Origin: Bacillota bacterium
Lineage (GTDB): Bacteria; Bacillota; Clostridia; Oscillospirales; Ethanoligenentaceae
Assembly (NCBI GenBank): GCA_023391535.1
Contig: JAEWAU010000054.1
Span: forward strand, 1-24,598
DNA: 24,598 nt
Direction: 5' to 3'
Part shown: one piece after another, positions 16,340 through 23,817 of the stretch
Position numbering within the stretch: position 1 is the first letter of the stretch
Layout: each line of letters opens with the position of its first letter
Position numbers and translations under genes: made by a program
The notes under the pieces: model-generated
Database searches by the model: none
Told to the model about the DNA's origin: nothing
The model's input: only the letters and a program-made list of their open reading frames with translations

Positions 16340-16378
16340 AAAGGGCTGCCGCAAAACAGAAGTTTGCGGCAGCCCTTT
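16340..16378. terminator. Bidirectional terminator between nagA and nagB
   Basis: A perfect 16-bp stem, AAAGGGCTGCCGCAAA at 16340-16355 pairing with 16363-16378, encloses the 7-base loop ACAGAAG. The A/T ends of the stem give a short T-tail on both strands. It separates plus-strand nagA from minus-strand nagB. Confidence 0.88.
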
Positions 16379-16430
16379 GTGATTCGAAGGCAAAAGCAGC
16401 GGAGGTTAAACCGGCTTGCGGCCCTTTTGC

Positions 16431-17198
16431 TCAGGCCGGCAAAAAGCCGTGTTTTTCCTGCTCGTCCCCTATTTCCGCGGCCGCTTCCCGGTCGCAGATC
16501 AGCAGCGAATCGGGAAGCTCTTTGATTACGGAAGCCGGCAGAAGGTTCGAAACCGGCTCGCTTACGATTCGCTTCAGAATTTCCCGCTTGTGCGCGCCGC
16601 TTACGCTTAAAACCACTCGCCTGGCTTTGCGGATGTCGGCGATCCCGATGGTGACGCCTCCGGTCAGAGCGGGGGAAAGCCCGTTAAAATATTTCTTTCC
16701 CACCTCTTTGGTGACTTGGTCGAGCTCCGTTCCATGCACGGAAAGTGAGAAATCCACTTTCGGCTCATTCAGGGCAAGATGCCCGTTCATTCCCACGCCC
16801 AGCAGCAGAAAATCGATTCCCCCTTTGGATTCGATAAACGTTTTCACTTCCGCGCACTCCTGAGCGGGATCGGCGGCGTCTCCGCGAATCAAACGGACGC
16901 GGCTCGGCGCAAAATTAACTTTGGAAAGAAAGTTCCGCTTCAAAAAATCGCTGCAGCTGCCAGGAACGGCTTCCGACATCCCTTTCCATTCGTCCATAGC
17001 GGCAAAAAAGCTCCGGGAAAAATCCACTTTATGTTCCCGGAACAGGCGCGCAAGCGCGTCGAAAACCCCGAGCGACGTGTTTCCCGCTGCGAGGGAGATC
17101 AGGCTTTCCGGCTTTTCCGCAAGCCGGGCCGCAAGCTCCAGCGCAACCGTCTCGCACATCTGCTCATAGGTATCGCAAACCTTCCATTCCATTGCCAT
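16431..17198 (-). CDS. nagB: Glucosamine-6-phosphate deaminase-like protein (NagB family)
   Basis: About 255 residues from ATG 17198 (ATG 17192 is equally possible). NagB fold landmarks: SLAAGNTSLGVFDAL (phosphate loop), FFAAMDEWKGM (catalytic base D69), LLGVGMNGHLALNEP (H140 and E145) and the C-terminal half of the deaminase. NagB turns glucosamine 6-phosphate into fructose 6-phosphate and ammonia. The phosphate loop AAGNTS differs from the common TGSTP, so a different amino-sugar phosphate is possible. It is the only minus-strand metabolic gene, convergent with nagA. No promoter and only a distant GGGAG (12 bases from ATG 17198) can be seen upstream, where the sequence is the PfkB-like fragment. 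This suggests the gene was inverted or joined here recently, or that the contig is misjoined. Confidence 0.83.
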   Translation of the reverse strand: MAMEWKVCDTYEQMCETVALELAARLAEKPESLISLAAGNTSLGVFDALARLFREHKVDFSRSFFAAMDEWKGMSEAVPGSCSDFLKRNFLSKVNFAPSRVRLIRGDAADPAQECAEVKTFIESKGGIDFLLLGVGMNGHLALNEPKVDFSLSVHGTELDQVTKEVGKKYFNGLSPALTGGVTIGIADIRKARRVVLSVSGAHKREILKRIVSEPVSNLLPASVIKELPDSLLICDREAAAEIGDEQEKHGFLPA

Positions 17199-17202
17199 CA
17201 AT

Positions 17203-17382
17203 CTGGATTGCTCCCGGCGCACGCGGAGCGAGCTGGAGGAAATGGCCTCGCTGCTGCGCGCGTTCAGCCAAACCTTTGAAGTCGTGCTGAGCCTCAACCG
17301 CAACGAGCTCGAACAGCTCGGCCGGCTCCGCGGGGCTGCCGCGGCGGAGCCGGTGGAGCTCGCCCGGGAGCTTGCCGCGTGG
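17203..17382 (+). pseudogene. Internal fragment of a PfkB-type sugar kinase
   Basis: One frame gives 60 residues: LDCSRRTRSELEEMASLLRA, then FSQTFEVVLSLNRNELEQLG, then RLRGAAAAEPVELARELAAW. The pattern of a helix with LLRAF, a beta strand VVLSLN followed by NE, and a helix LARELAAW resembles the central part of some PfkB-family kinases (a strand ending in LxLNxxE before the next helix). Both ends of the kinase are missing: on the left the nagB start begins within about five bases, and on the right homology changes to GH4 in another frame. An alternative reading is unrelated chance coding or a divergent GH4 N-terminus; the latter would need a frameshift and about 20 extra residues. Identification is tentative. 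Confidence 0.4.
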
Positions 17383-18427
17383 CTTCATCATCAACAGCCT
17401 CGCCATCGAGAGATGCGAGCTGTGGAAGCACGATTTCAACATTCCCAAGCAGTTCGGAGTCCGGCATACGCTGGGCGAAAACGGCGGCCCCGGAGCCGTA
17501 TTTTTCGGGATGCGCACGATTCCGGTCATCATGGATATCTGCCGGGATATTGCGGAGCTTTGCCCCGACGCGTGGTCCCTGAATTTCTCGAACCCCGAAA
17601 GCCGGATTATCCTGGCGGTGAACCAATATACCCATATCAAATGCGTGGGGCTGTGCCACGGAATTTTCATGGCGCAGCACGATGCCGCCCAAATTCTGGG
17701 CATGCGCCCGGAGGACGTCAAAGTGGAGGGCGCAGGCCTCAACCATTTCCAATGGCTGCTCAGCATCAAGGACAGGGAGGGCGCCGACCTGTATCCGCGT
17801 CTGGCCGAAGCGGAAAAGACGTTCGATTCCTCCTTTGCGCCGCTCACGCGCAAGCTGTTTCGCCGGTTCGGCTATTGGCCGACCTGCAGCGACGACCATC
17901 TGGGCGAATATCTTCCCTACGGCTACGAAGCCGGGGAAGACGGCTACGACTTCGACGAGGATGAGCGCGGCCGCGTCCGGCTGAGGAAGGATATCGACGA
18001 AGTGGTCGCGGGAAAACAGGACCCCGCGTCATGGCTTGAGAAATCGGGCGAAAAGGCGATTGAGATGGTTGCCGCCATCGCAACCGATACCCGCACCTAT
18101 ATCCCGTCCTCCATCGTTTATAACGACGGGGCCATTTCCAACCTTCCCGCCAACCTTGCGGTTGAAATTCCGGTAATCGCCGACGGCGACGGCGTTCACA
18201 AGATGCACATCGGCGAACTGCCGCCGCAGCTCAGCGCGATTTTGTCGCTTGAGGTGGGAGCACAGCAGATGTCGGTGAACGCGGCCGTTCACGGCAGCAG
18301 GGAAATGGCCCTGCAGGCCCTTTTGGTCGACCCGGTGATCCCGTCCACCTCCGCTGCAGAAGGAATTCTCGATCAGCTTTGGGAAATCAACCGGCCGTAT
18401 ATCCGCAACAGCCTGGAAGCCCGGTAA
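17372..18427 (+). pseudogene. GH4-family glycosidase lacking its N-terminus
   Basis: The frame opens at a TTG (17372) and runs 351 codons. GH4 landmarks: FIINSLAIERCELWKHDFNI, FGMRTIPVIMDICRDI, ELCPDAWSLNFSNPES, CVGLCHGIF (metal-binding Cys-His pair), GAGLNHFQWLL and the C-terminal half. GH4 enzymes (alpha-galactosidases, 6-phospho-glycosidases) use NAD and manganese. The missing first 80-90 residues would hold the GxGS Rossmann nucleotide loop, without which catalysis should fail. Normal length is about 430-450. TTG 17372 has no spaced ribosome binding site and no in-frame ATG precedes the conserved part. MelA-like features (CHG, GLNH) favour an unphosphorylated alpha-galactoside substrate. 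The surviving part looks conserved, so the truncation is recent or the contig is misjoined. Confidence 0.75.
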
Positions 18428-18452
18428 TCCGTTCGCAGCAGCCGGCAGCTTC

Positions 18453-19340
18453 TTAGCAGCGCCCCCGCCGTTCCGCCGGCATCGACGGACCGGCGGGGGC
18501 GCGTTCGTACGCCCCCGCTGCGCTTGCGGCGGCCGGCAGTCCTTTGAAGTATCGGGTGGGGGTTTCGTCGAAACAGCGGCGGAAGGCGCGGTAAAACGTG
18601 CGCATGCTTTCAAAGCCGGAGCCGAACGCGGCTTCGATCATCGGCGAGCCGTCGTGCATCATGGTTAGGGCGTTGCGGCAGCGCAGCGAAGCGATATATT
18701 CCATCGGGCTGTAACCGATGCTGCTCTGGAACAGGTGCGAGAACCGGCTTTTGCTGTAGCCGAAGGTTTGCGCAAGCTCGCCGAGCGAAAGCGGGGAGCG
18801 GTAGTTCGCCTGAAGGTAGGTGAGGATACTGCGCACGAGGCTGCTGCTGTGGTCGCTCGCCAGCTCCCTTAAGCCCACCAGCTCGGTCAGCAGGCCGACG
18901 ATGAGATATGTGTACCCTCGGAGGATGGGGCTGCCGCCTGGCAGGGAGTGGCCGGAAAGCCGCTCCATGCTGCTTCTCAGCTCGCTTGCGGGCTCCGGGT
19001 CCTGGTAAATCAGGTTCGCAAAGGTGTGCGTTTCAAACTGCTTGCGGAACGTCGGGATATAATCGAGCGGCACGATCAGCACGACGGCCTCGGAATGCGC
19101 TTCGGTAAAAAAATAATGGACGGTGAGGCTCGGAACGATCAGCACTTCGTGCGCGTGCACGTCGAGCGGCCGGCCGTTCAGCAAAGCCTTCATTTCCCCG
19201 TCCAGAATATAGACGAATTCCAGGCTGCTGTGGAAATGGGGGCTGCAGCTGTTGTTGAAGCACCGCCAACAGGCGGGCGCCCGGTCGTTGTCGCGCTCCG
19301 ATTCGTATATTCCGTGTTGAATCAATTCGGATTTTAGCAC
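18453..19340 (-). CDS. AraC-family transcriptional regulator
   Basis: 295 residues from a GTG with AAGGAAG nine bases upstream. The N-terminal part is an AraC-type cupin (HFHSSLEFVYILDGEMKALL and EVLIVPSLTVHYFF). The C-terminus holds two helix-turn-helix motifs: SLGELAQTFGYSKSRFSHLF and the second around MIEAAFGSGFESMRTFYRAF, then RRCFDETPTRYFKGLP. About 27 Ala/Gly/Arg-rich residues follow the usual end; they are encoded by a GC-rich inverted repeat. It is divergent from the oxidoreductase at 19638 and probably activates that cluster in response to a sugar. It has its own minus-strand promoter at 19391-19420. The effector is unknown. Confidence 0.9.
   Translation of the reverse strand: MLKSELIQHGIYESERDNDRAPACWRCFNNSCSPHFHSSLEFVYILDGEMKALLNGRPLDVHAHEVLIVPSLTVHYFFTEAHSEAVVLIVPLDYIPTFRKQFETHTFANLIYQDPEPASELRSSMERLSGHSLPGGSPILRGYTYLIVGLLTELVGLRELASDHSSSLVRSILTYLQANYRSPLSLGELAQTFGYSKSRFSHLFQSSIGYSPMEYIASLRCRNALTMMHDGSPMIEAAFGSGFESMRTFYRAFRRCFDETPTRYFKGLPAAASAAGAYERAPAGPSMPAERRGRC
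18459..18502. other. 12-bp GC-rich inverted repeat at the araC 3' end
   Basis: GCGCCCCCGCCG at 18459-18470 and its exact complement at 18491-18502 form a stable hairpin inside the last codons of the AraC gene, just after the GH4 frame ends. There is no T-run on either strand. It could block RNA decay or transcription from the converging gene. Confidence 0.55.
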
Positions 19341-19390
19341 GAACTGTCACTTCCTTACCTCAAAATAACACGACTTCGGATTTCGGATTC

Positions 19391-19420
19391 AGTATACTCT
19401 AAATGCGGCTTCCATTTCAA
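19391..19420 (-). promoter_or_regulatory. Promoter for the araC-type gene
   Basis: On the minus strand TTGAAA (19415-19420) and TATACT (19391-19396) are separated by 18 bases. The -10 box is about 50 bases from the GTG start codon. The gap to the divergent gene is about 297 bases and holds a CGGCGC/GCGCCG hairpin (19444-19449/19454-19459) and a T6 run near 19554; no plus-strand promoter could be called. Confidence 0.65.
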
Positions 19421-19637
19421 CAAAAACGTCTTTCCGGCCAAACCGGCGCGGCGGCGCCGCTTCCGGGAAAAGAAGGAGCGCGCCTGAAAGCGCGGCGGTT
19501 CGTGCTCCGGGGGCGGTGCCCACAAAAACAGGCCCGCCGGGAAACACGGGGGATTTTTTAAGCGATTCGGATCGGGGCCGAACCAAGGAAACGTCCATAG
19601 AACTTGAAAAACGCAGATAGAAAGGAAATGGGTGCAT

Positions 19638-20714
19638 ATGGAAAAAATCAGAGCGGGCATCATCGGCTGCGGAGGAATTGCAAACGGCAAACACCTGCCG
19701 TCCATCCGGAAAACAGGCGAAGTGGAACTGGCAGCATTTTGTGACATTATTCCCGAGCGGGCGGAAAAGGCGAAAAAGGAGTACGGCACGCCGGAAGCGC
19801 ATGTCTATACCGATTATCACGAGCTGCTGCGCGAAAATCTCGACGTTGTTTACGTCTGCACGCCCAACCGCTCCCACTCCGCCATCACGGTGGATGCGCT
19901 GCACGCCGGCAAGAACGTGCTGTGCGAAAAGCCCATGGCCATCAATTACAAAGAAGCCTGTGCCATGCTGCAGGCGCAAAAGGAGAGCGGCAAGCTGCTT
20001 ACCATCGGCTACCAGGGCCGCTATCGGCCGGATAGCCAGTACCTGAAGAAGGAATGCGAAGCGGGCGCGCTTGGCGAAGTGTACTATGCCAAGGCCAGGG
20101 CGATTCGCCGCCGCGCGGTGCCCACATGGGGCGTGTTCCTCAACGAGCACGAGCAGGGCGGCGGGCCTCTCATCGATATCGGCACCCACGCGCTGGATCT
20201 TACGCTCTGGATGATGAACAATTACAAGCCGAAATACGCGGTGGGCAGCGTGTACCACAAACTCAACGGCGATACCGAGCCGGGCAACGCCTGGGGCCCC
20301 TGGAAGCCCGAAGATTTCACGGTGGAGGACAGCGCTTTCGGTTTTGTGGTTATGGAAAACGGCGCGACCATTGTGCTGGAGTCGAGCTGGGCGCTCAACA
20401 CCCTCGATGTGAACGAGGCGAAGACCGTGCTGTGCGGCACGAAGGCGGGCGCCGATATGGAAGACGGCCTGCGCATAAACGGCGTCAAGCACAATACCCA
20501 GTATGTCGAAAAACCGCAGCTGGAGCAGGGAGGCGTCGCATTCTTCGAGGGCCAGTCCGTGGAGCCCGATGTGGTCGAGCAGAGGACGTTCCTGAACGCC
20601 GTACGCGGCAAGGGCAAGCTGACGGTTCTGCCGGAGCAGGCCGCCACCGTCACCCGTATCCTCGACGCCATCTATGAATCGGGCAGGACGGGCGGCCCCG
20701 TCTATTTCCACTGA
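19638..20714 (+). CDS. Gfo/Idh/MocA oxidoreductase 2, probable sugar dehydrogenase
   Basis: 358 residues. Rossmann loop AGIIGCGGIANGKHLPSI (residues 6-23), cofactor-side signature LCEKPMAI (E97-K98-P99) and the catalytic pair D180/H184 in GGPLIDIGTHALDLTLWMM. The stretch RRRAVPTWGVFLNEHEQGGG is typical of the branch that includes bacterial glycoside 3-dehydrogenases. Such enzymes take a hydride from C3 of a glycoside, giving a 3-keto sugar. ATG 19638 follows AAAGGAAA by about ten bases; an in-frame GTG at 19632 is less likely. It starts an array of dehydrogenase, TIM-barrel, dehydrogenase, TIM-barrel and ThuA genes, and the TIM-barrel gene follows after 28 bases. Cytoplasmic, with no signal peptide. 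Substrate unknown. Confidence 0.88.
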   Translation: MEKIRAGIIGCGGIANGKHLPSIRKTGEVELAAFCDIIPERAEKAKKEYGTPEAHVYTDYHELLRENLDVVYVCTPNRSHSAITVDALHAGKNVLCEKPMAINYKEACAMLQAQKESGKLLTIGYQGRYRPDSQYLKKECEAGALGEVYYAKARAIRRRAVPTWGVFLNEHEQGGGPLIDIGTHALDLTLWMMNNYKPKYAVGSVYHKLNGDTEPGNAWGPWKPEDFTVEDSAFGFVVMENGATIVLESSWALNTLDVNEAKTVLCGTKAGADMEDGLRINGVKHNTQYVEKPQLEQGGVAFFEGQSVEPDVVEQRTFLNAVRGKGKLTVLPEQAATVTRILDAIYESGRTGGPVYFH

Positions 20715-20742
20715 GCGCCGGCGGGGAAAAGGAGAGATTGCA

Positions 20743-21708
20743 ATGAAACTGGGAGTTTTGACGGTTTTGCTCGGCAGCATGACGCTTGACGACACCCTCG
20801 CGTACCTGAAGGGGCTTGGCGTGCAGCAGGTGGAGATCGGATGCGGGGGAAACCCCGGCACCGCGCACGCCGATGCCGTTGATTTTATGGCGCACCCGGA
20901 AAAGATCGCGCGCTTTGAGGAAACTGTCGCGCGCTACGGCTTGCCGGTGGCGGCGCTTTCCACCCACAATAACCCGCTGCACCCCAACCGCGAAATCGCG
21001 GCGAAGAGCGACGAGGAGCTGCATGCCGCCGTGCTGCTGGCTCAGCGGCTCGGGGTAAAGACAGTCGTCACCTTTTCGGGCTGCCCGGGCGATTGCGAGG
21101 AATCGAAATATCCCAACTGGTCGATCGCGCCTTGGCCGGAAGATTTCGAAAAAATCCGCGAATGGCAGTGGAACGAGAAGCTGATCCCGTATTGGAAGGG
21201 CATGGCGGAATTTGCGCAGGCGCACGGCGTGCGCATCGCTTTTGAGCTGCACCCGGGGTTCTGCGTCTATAATCCGGCCACCATGCTGCGCCTGCGCGAG
21301 GCGGTGGGCCCGGCGATCGGCGCGAATGTGGATCCGTCGCATCTGTTCTGGCAGGGTATCGATCCGGTGGCGGCTATCCGCGCGCTCAAAGGCTGCATCT
21401 ATCATTTCCACGCGAAGGATACCGCCATCGACCCCTATAACTGCGCCGTCAACGGCGTGCTCGATACGGCGAACCTGGCGGGCCTTTCCTCCCGCTCCTG
21501 GATTTTCCGCACCGTGGGCTACGGCCACGGGGAGGAGACCTGGCGCGCCATCCTCAGCGAACTGAAACAGGCGGGGTACGACGGCGTCGTGTCCATCGAA
21601 CACGAGGACGGGCTGATGACGCCGAAGGAAGGGCTCGAAAAGGCCATCGCCTTCCTGCGGAAGGAAATGATCTTCCAGGGCGAAAAAGTGGAGATGTATT
21701 GGGCCTGA
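20743..21708 (+). CDS. Sugar isomerase/epimerase-like TIM barrel, long form
   Basis: 321 residues, AP-endonuclease/xylose-isomerase-like fold. The four metal ligands of the family are visible: E168 in RIAFELHPGF, D197 in IGANVDPSHLFW, H223 in IYHFHAKD and E286 in GVVSIEHED. The long loop after residue 113 (CPGDCEESKYPNWSIAPWPE) is characteristic of homologues adjacent to Gfo/Idh genes. Likely role is epimerisation of, or elimination from, a 3-keto sugar made by the neighbouring dehydrogenase; this is inference. ATG 20743 has AAAGGAGA eight bases upstream. The next dehydrogenase starts 116 bases after its stop. Confidence 0.85.
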   Translation: MKLGVLTVLLGSMTLDDTLAYLKGLGVQQVEIGCGGNPGTAHADAVDFMAHPEKIARFEETVARYGLPVAALSTHNNPLHPNREIAAKSDEELHAAVLLAQRLGVKTVVTFSGCPGDCEESKYPNWSIAPWPEDFEKIREWQWNEKLIPYWKGMAEFAQAHGVRIAFELHPGFCVYNPATMLRLREAVGPAIGANVDPSHLFWQGIDPVAAIRALKGCIYHFHAKDTAIDPYNCAVNGVLDTANLAGLSSRSWIFRTVGYGHGEETWRAILSELKQAGYDGVVSIEHEDGLMTPKEGLEKAIAFLRKEMIFQGEKVEMYWA

Positions 21709-21824
21709 ACAAGCCCCGGAACGGAAGCCGCCTTGCCGCAAACGGCGCTTGTGCCTTTCGAGAGCGGAAGCTTTGATCAAAACGGAGCCGGTCTGCCGTA
21801 AGGCGGCGGGAAGGAAACAGAACC

Positions 21825-22874
21825 ATGTATTCGATTGCCATTATCGGTTACGGCGGAATGGGCGGCTGGCACGCAAAGCAGCTCTTGAGCCTGCCGGAGG
21901 AATTTCGACTGGACGGCGTTTACGATATCGACCCTGCGCGCCGGGAAGCGGCGGAAAACGACGGCATCCGCGCCTACGAAACGCTGGAAGCGCTGTTGGA
22001 AAGCCCGTCCGTGCGCACTGTCATTCTCGCGGTGCCCAACAATTTCCACAAGGAGCTTTCCATCCGCGCGCTTCGCGCGGGTAAAAACGTCATCTGCGAA
22101 AAGCCCGTCATGATGGACGAGGCCGAGCTGCGCGACGTGCTCGCCGTCGCTCGTGAAACGGGCCGGCTTTTCGCGGCCCACCAGAACCGAAGGTGGGACC
22201 GGGATTTTCTCATCGTCAAGCAGGTGCTGGAGGCCGGCACCATCGGCAAACCGTTCTATATCGAATCCCGCGTGCAGGGCAGCAAGGGAATTCCGGGCGA
22301 CTGGCGCTGCGTGAAGGAAGCGGGCGGCGGCATGCTCTACGATTGGGGTATCCACCTGCTCGATCAGCTCCTCTGCCTCGCGCCCGAGCCGGTGACTCAG
22401 GTGTGCGCCCATCTTCTTTCGGTCAAGTTTCCGGAGGTGGACGACAACTTCAAGTTGCTCCTGCGCTTTCAAAGCGGCCTTTCGGCCCTGGTTGAAGTGG
22501 ATACCTATACTTTCATCAACCTGCCCCGCTGGCATGTTTCCGGCGACGCCGGCACCATGCAGATCGATGATTTCTCCTGCGAAGGCAAAATCGTGAAGGC
22601 GCGGCTTCAGGAGATGTGTTGGGAGCCGGGCATCGTTTACACCGCGGCGGGGCCGACGCGCACCATGGCGCCGCGCCCGCGCGAAAGCGTGGAGGAGCTT
22701 CCTTTGCCGGCGGTGGAAAGCGACGCGCGCGATTATTACCGCAATTTCCGCGATGCGGACGAGAAGAACGCACCCATCGCCGTGACGCCTCCGCAGATGC
22801 TTCGCGTGCTGCGCGTAATGGACGCCGCGTTTGAATCGGCGCGCTCCGGCCGTTCGGTGGAAGTGGAAATTTAA
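21825..22874 (+). CDS. Gfo/Idh/MocA oxidoreductase 3
   Basis: 349 residues. Rossmann loop IAIIGYGGMGGWHAKQL (residues 4-20), VICEKPVMM (E92-K93-P94) and GGGMLYDWGIHLLDQLL with D173/H177. It differs clearly from the copies at 10178 and 19638, for example in the NRRWDRDFLIVKQVLE helix and the longer C-terminal part. Two dehydrogenases in one array suggest an oxidise-then-reduce cycle: one opens the reaction as a 3-keto intermediate, the other restores the alcohol, recycling NAD(H). ATG 21825 has AAGGAAA nine bases upstream. A terminator-like hairpin follows at 22896. Confidence 0.88.
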   Translation: MYSIAIIGYGGMGGWHAKQLLSLPEEFRLDGVYDIDPARREAAENDGIRAYETLEALLESPSVRTVILAVPNNFHKELSIRALRAGKNVICEKPVMMDEAELRDVLAVARETGRLFAAHQNRRWDRDFLIVKQVLEAGTIGKPFYIESRVQGSKGIPGDWRCVKEAGGGMLYDWGIHLLDQLLCLAPEPVTQVCAHLLSVKFPEVDDNFKLLLRFQSGLSALVEVDTYTFINLPRWHVSGDAGTMQIDDFSCEGKIVKARLQEMCWEPGIVYTAAGPTRTMAPRPRESVEELPLPAVESDARDYYRNFRDADEKNAPIAVTPPQMLRVLRVMDAAFESARSGRSVEVEI

Positions 22875-22895
22875 GACGGATATTCGATTCGGGAG

Positions 22896-22953
22896 CAGAT
22901 AAAGTCCGCGTCAAAAGCTTTGCCCGATGTGTTTTGATGCGGATTTTTATCTG
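22896..22953 (+). terminator. Long terminator hairpin inside the Gfo/Idh-thuA array
   Basis: Arms 22896-22916 and 22932-22953 pair over about 21 positions, with one bulge and wobbles, and the T-run TTTTT lies in the second arm. The stem core resembles that at 13653-13699. It separates the 21825 gene from the TIM-barrel gene at 23035, so expression of the last two genes may be reduced or separately initiated. Confidence 0.78.
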
Positions 22954-23034
22954 AAAACCGATTGGAAATCCGGTTTCGCGCCCGAAAACGGACGCTGCAA
23001 GCCGGCCGCTGCGCCGGAGAAAGGGGAACCCGAA

Positions 23035-23778
23035 ATGTCCATACAAATCGGCCTCCAGCTCTACACCATCCGTGACCACGCGGAGAAAGACCCGGAGGCA
23101 TCCCTGCGCGCCGTGGCGGAAATGGGCTATAAGGGCGTGGAATTCGCGGGCTATTACGGCTATACGCCCGGCGAGCTGGGCGCGCTGCTCACCCGCTTCG
23201 GGCTTACGGCGGCAGGCTCCCATGTTGGGCTGGAGCTGCTCGAAAAGGACCCGGCGCTTCAGTTTGAGTATGCGCAGGCGCTCGGATTGCGCACAATCAC
23301 CCTGCCCTGGCTTGCGCCCGAACTGCTGCTTGCGCCCGAAACGTTCGGAAAAGTGGAAAAAATCCGCCTTGCGGCCGAAGCGCAGGGGCTGAAGCTCGCG
23401 TTCCACAACCACAACCGGGAGTTCGACCCGGCAGCCGGCGGCGCGGTGAAGCTCGATGCGTTTTTATCCGGCGCTTACGGCGTCGAGCTGGAACTCGATA
23501 CGTATTGGGCGGCGGAGGCCGGAGCCGACCCGTTTGCCTGGATGAATCAATGTGCCGGCAGGCTTTCGGCCATTCATATCAAGGATATGTACGAGGACCC
23601 GGCGCGCCGCGGGCGCAACGCCAATATCGGCGAAGGCTGCCTCGATATCGCTGGCTACCTGAAAACGGCGGATTCGCTCGGTGTGGAGTGGGCCTTTGTG
23701 GAAATGGACGCGGCGGATGGAGATTCGCTGGAATGCGCGGCGGCTTCCCGCAAAAACCTGAAGAAGATGGGATATTAA
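23035..23778 (+). CDS. Sugar isomerase/epimerase-like TIM barrel, short form
   Basis: 247 residues from ATG 23035, with AAGGGG nine bases upstream. The frame is open 108 bases earlier through the terminator hairpin, so that extension is not real. Family landmarks: GLQLYTIRDHAEKDPEASL at the start, LAFHNHNREFDP (ligand region, about 122-132), GVELELDTYWAAEAGADP (D155), LSAIHIKDMYED (H181) and WAFVEMDAADGD (E223). Members of this short group are found next to Gfo/Idh dehydrogenases, including those tested as 3-keto-glycoside epimerases or lyases. With a second, longer TIM barrel at 20743, the pair may handle two successive steps. Function here is inferred. Confidence 0.85.
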   Translation: MSIQIGLQLYTIRDHAEKDPEASLRAVAEMGYKGVEFAGYYGYTPGELGALLTRFGLTAAGSHVGLELLEKDPALQFEYAQALGLRTITLPWLAPELLLAPETFGKVEKIRLAAEAQGLKLAFHNHNREFDPAAGGAVKLDAFLSGAYGVELELDTYWAAEAGADPFAWMNQCAGRLSAIHIKDMYEDPARRGRNANIGEGCLDIAGYLKTADSLGVEWAFVEMDAADGDSLECAAASRKNLKKMGY

Positions 23779-23817
23779 TCGGCTGCCGCCTTTTGCGGCG
23801 GGAAAGGATTGGATCGG

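Noticed and set aside
16921..17169. Plus-strand frames opposite nagB
   Set aside because: Shadows of the NagB coding sequence with no recognisable domain.
17242..17964. 240-codon frame starting at 17242 as an intact gene
   Set aside because: Only its first 47 or so codons look like a protein; beyond about 17385 it is an out-of-frame reading of the GH4 gene.
22927..23034. Longer start of the short TIM-barrel gene at 22927
   Set aside because: It would begin within a terminator hairpin; ATG 23035 has a good ribosome binding site and matches the family start.
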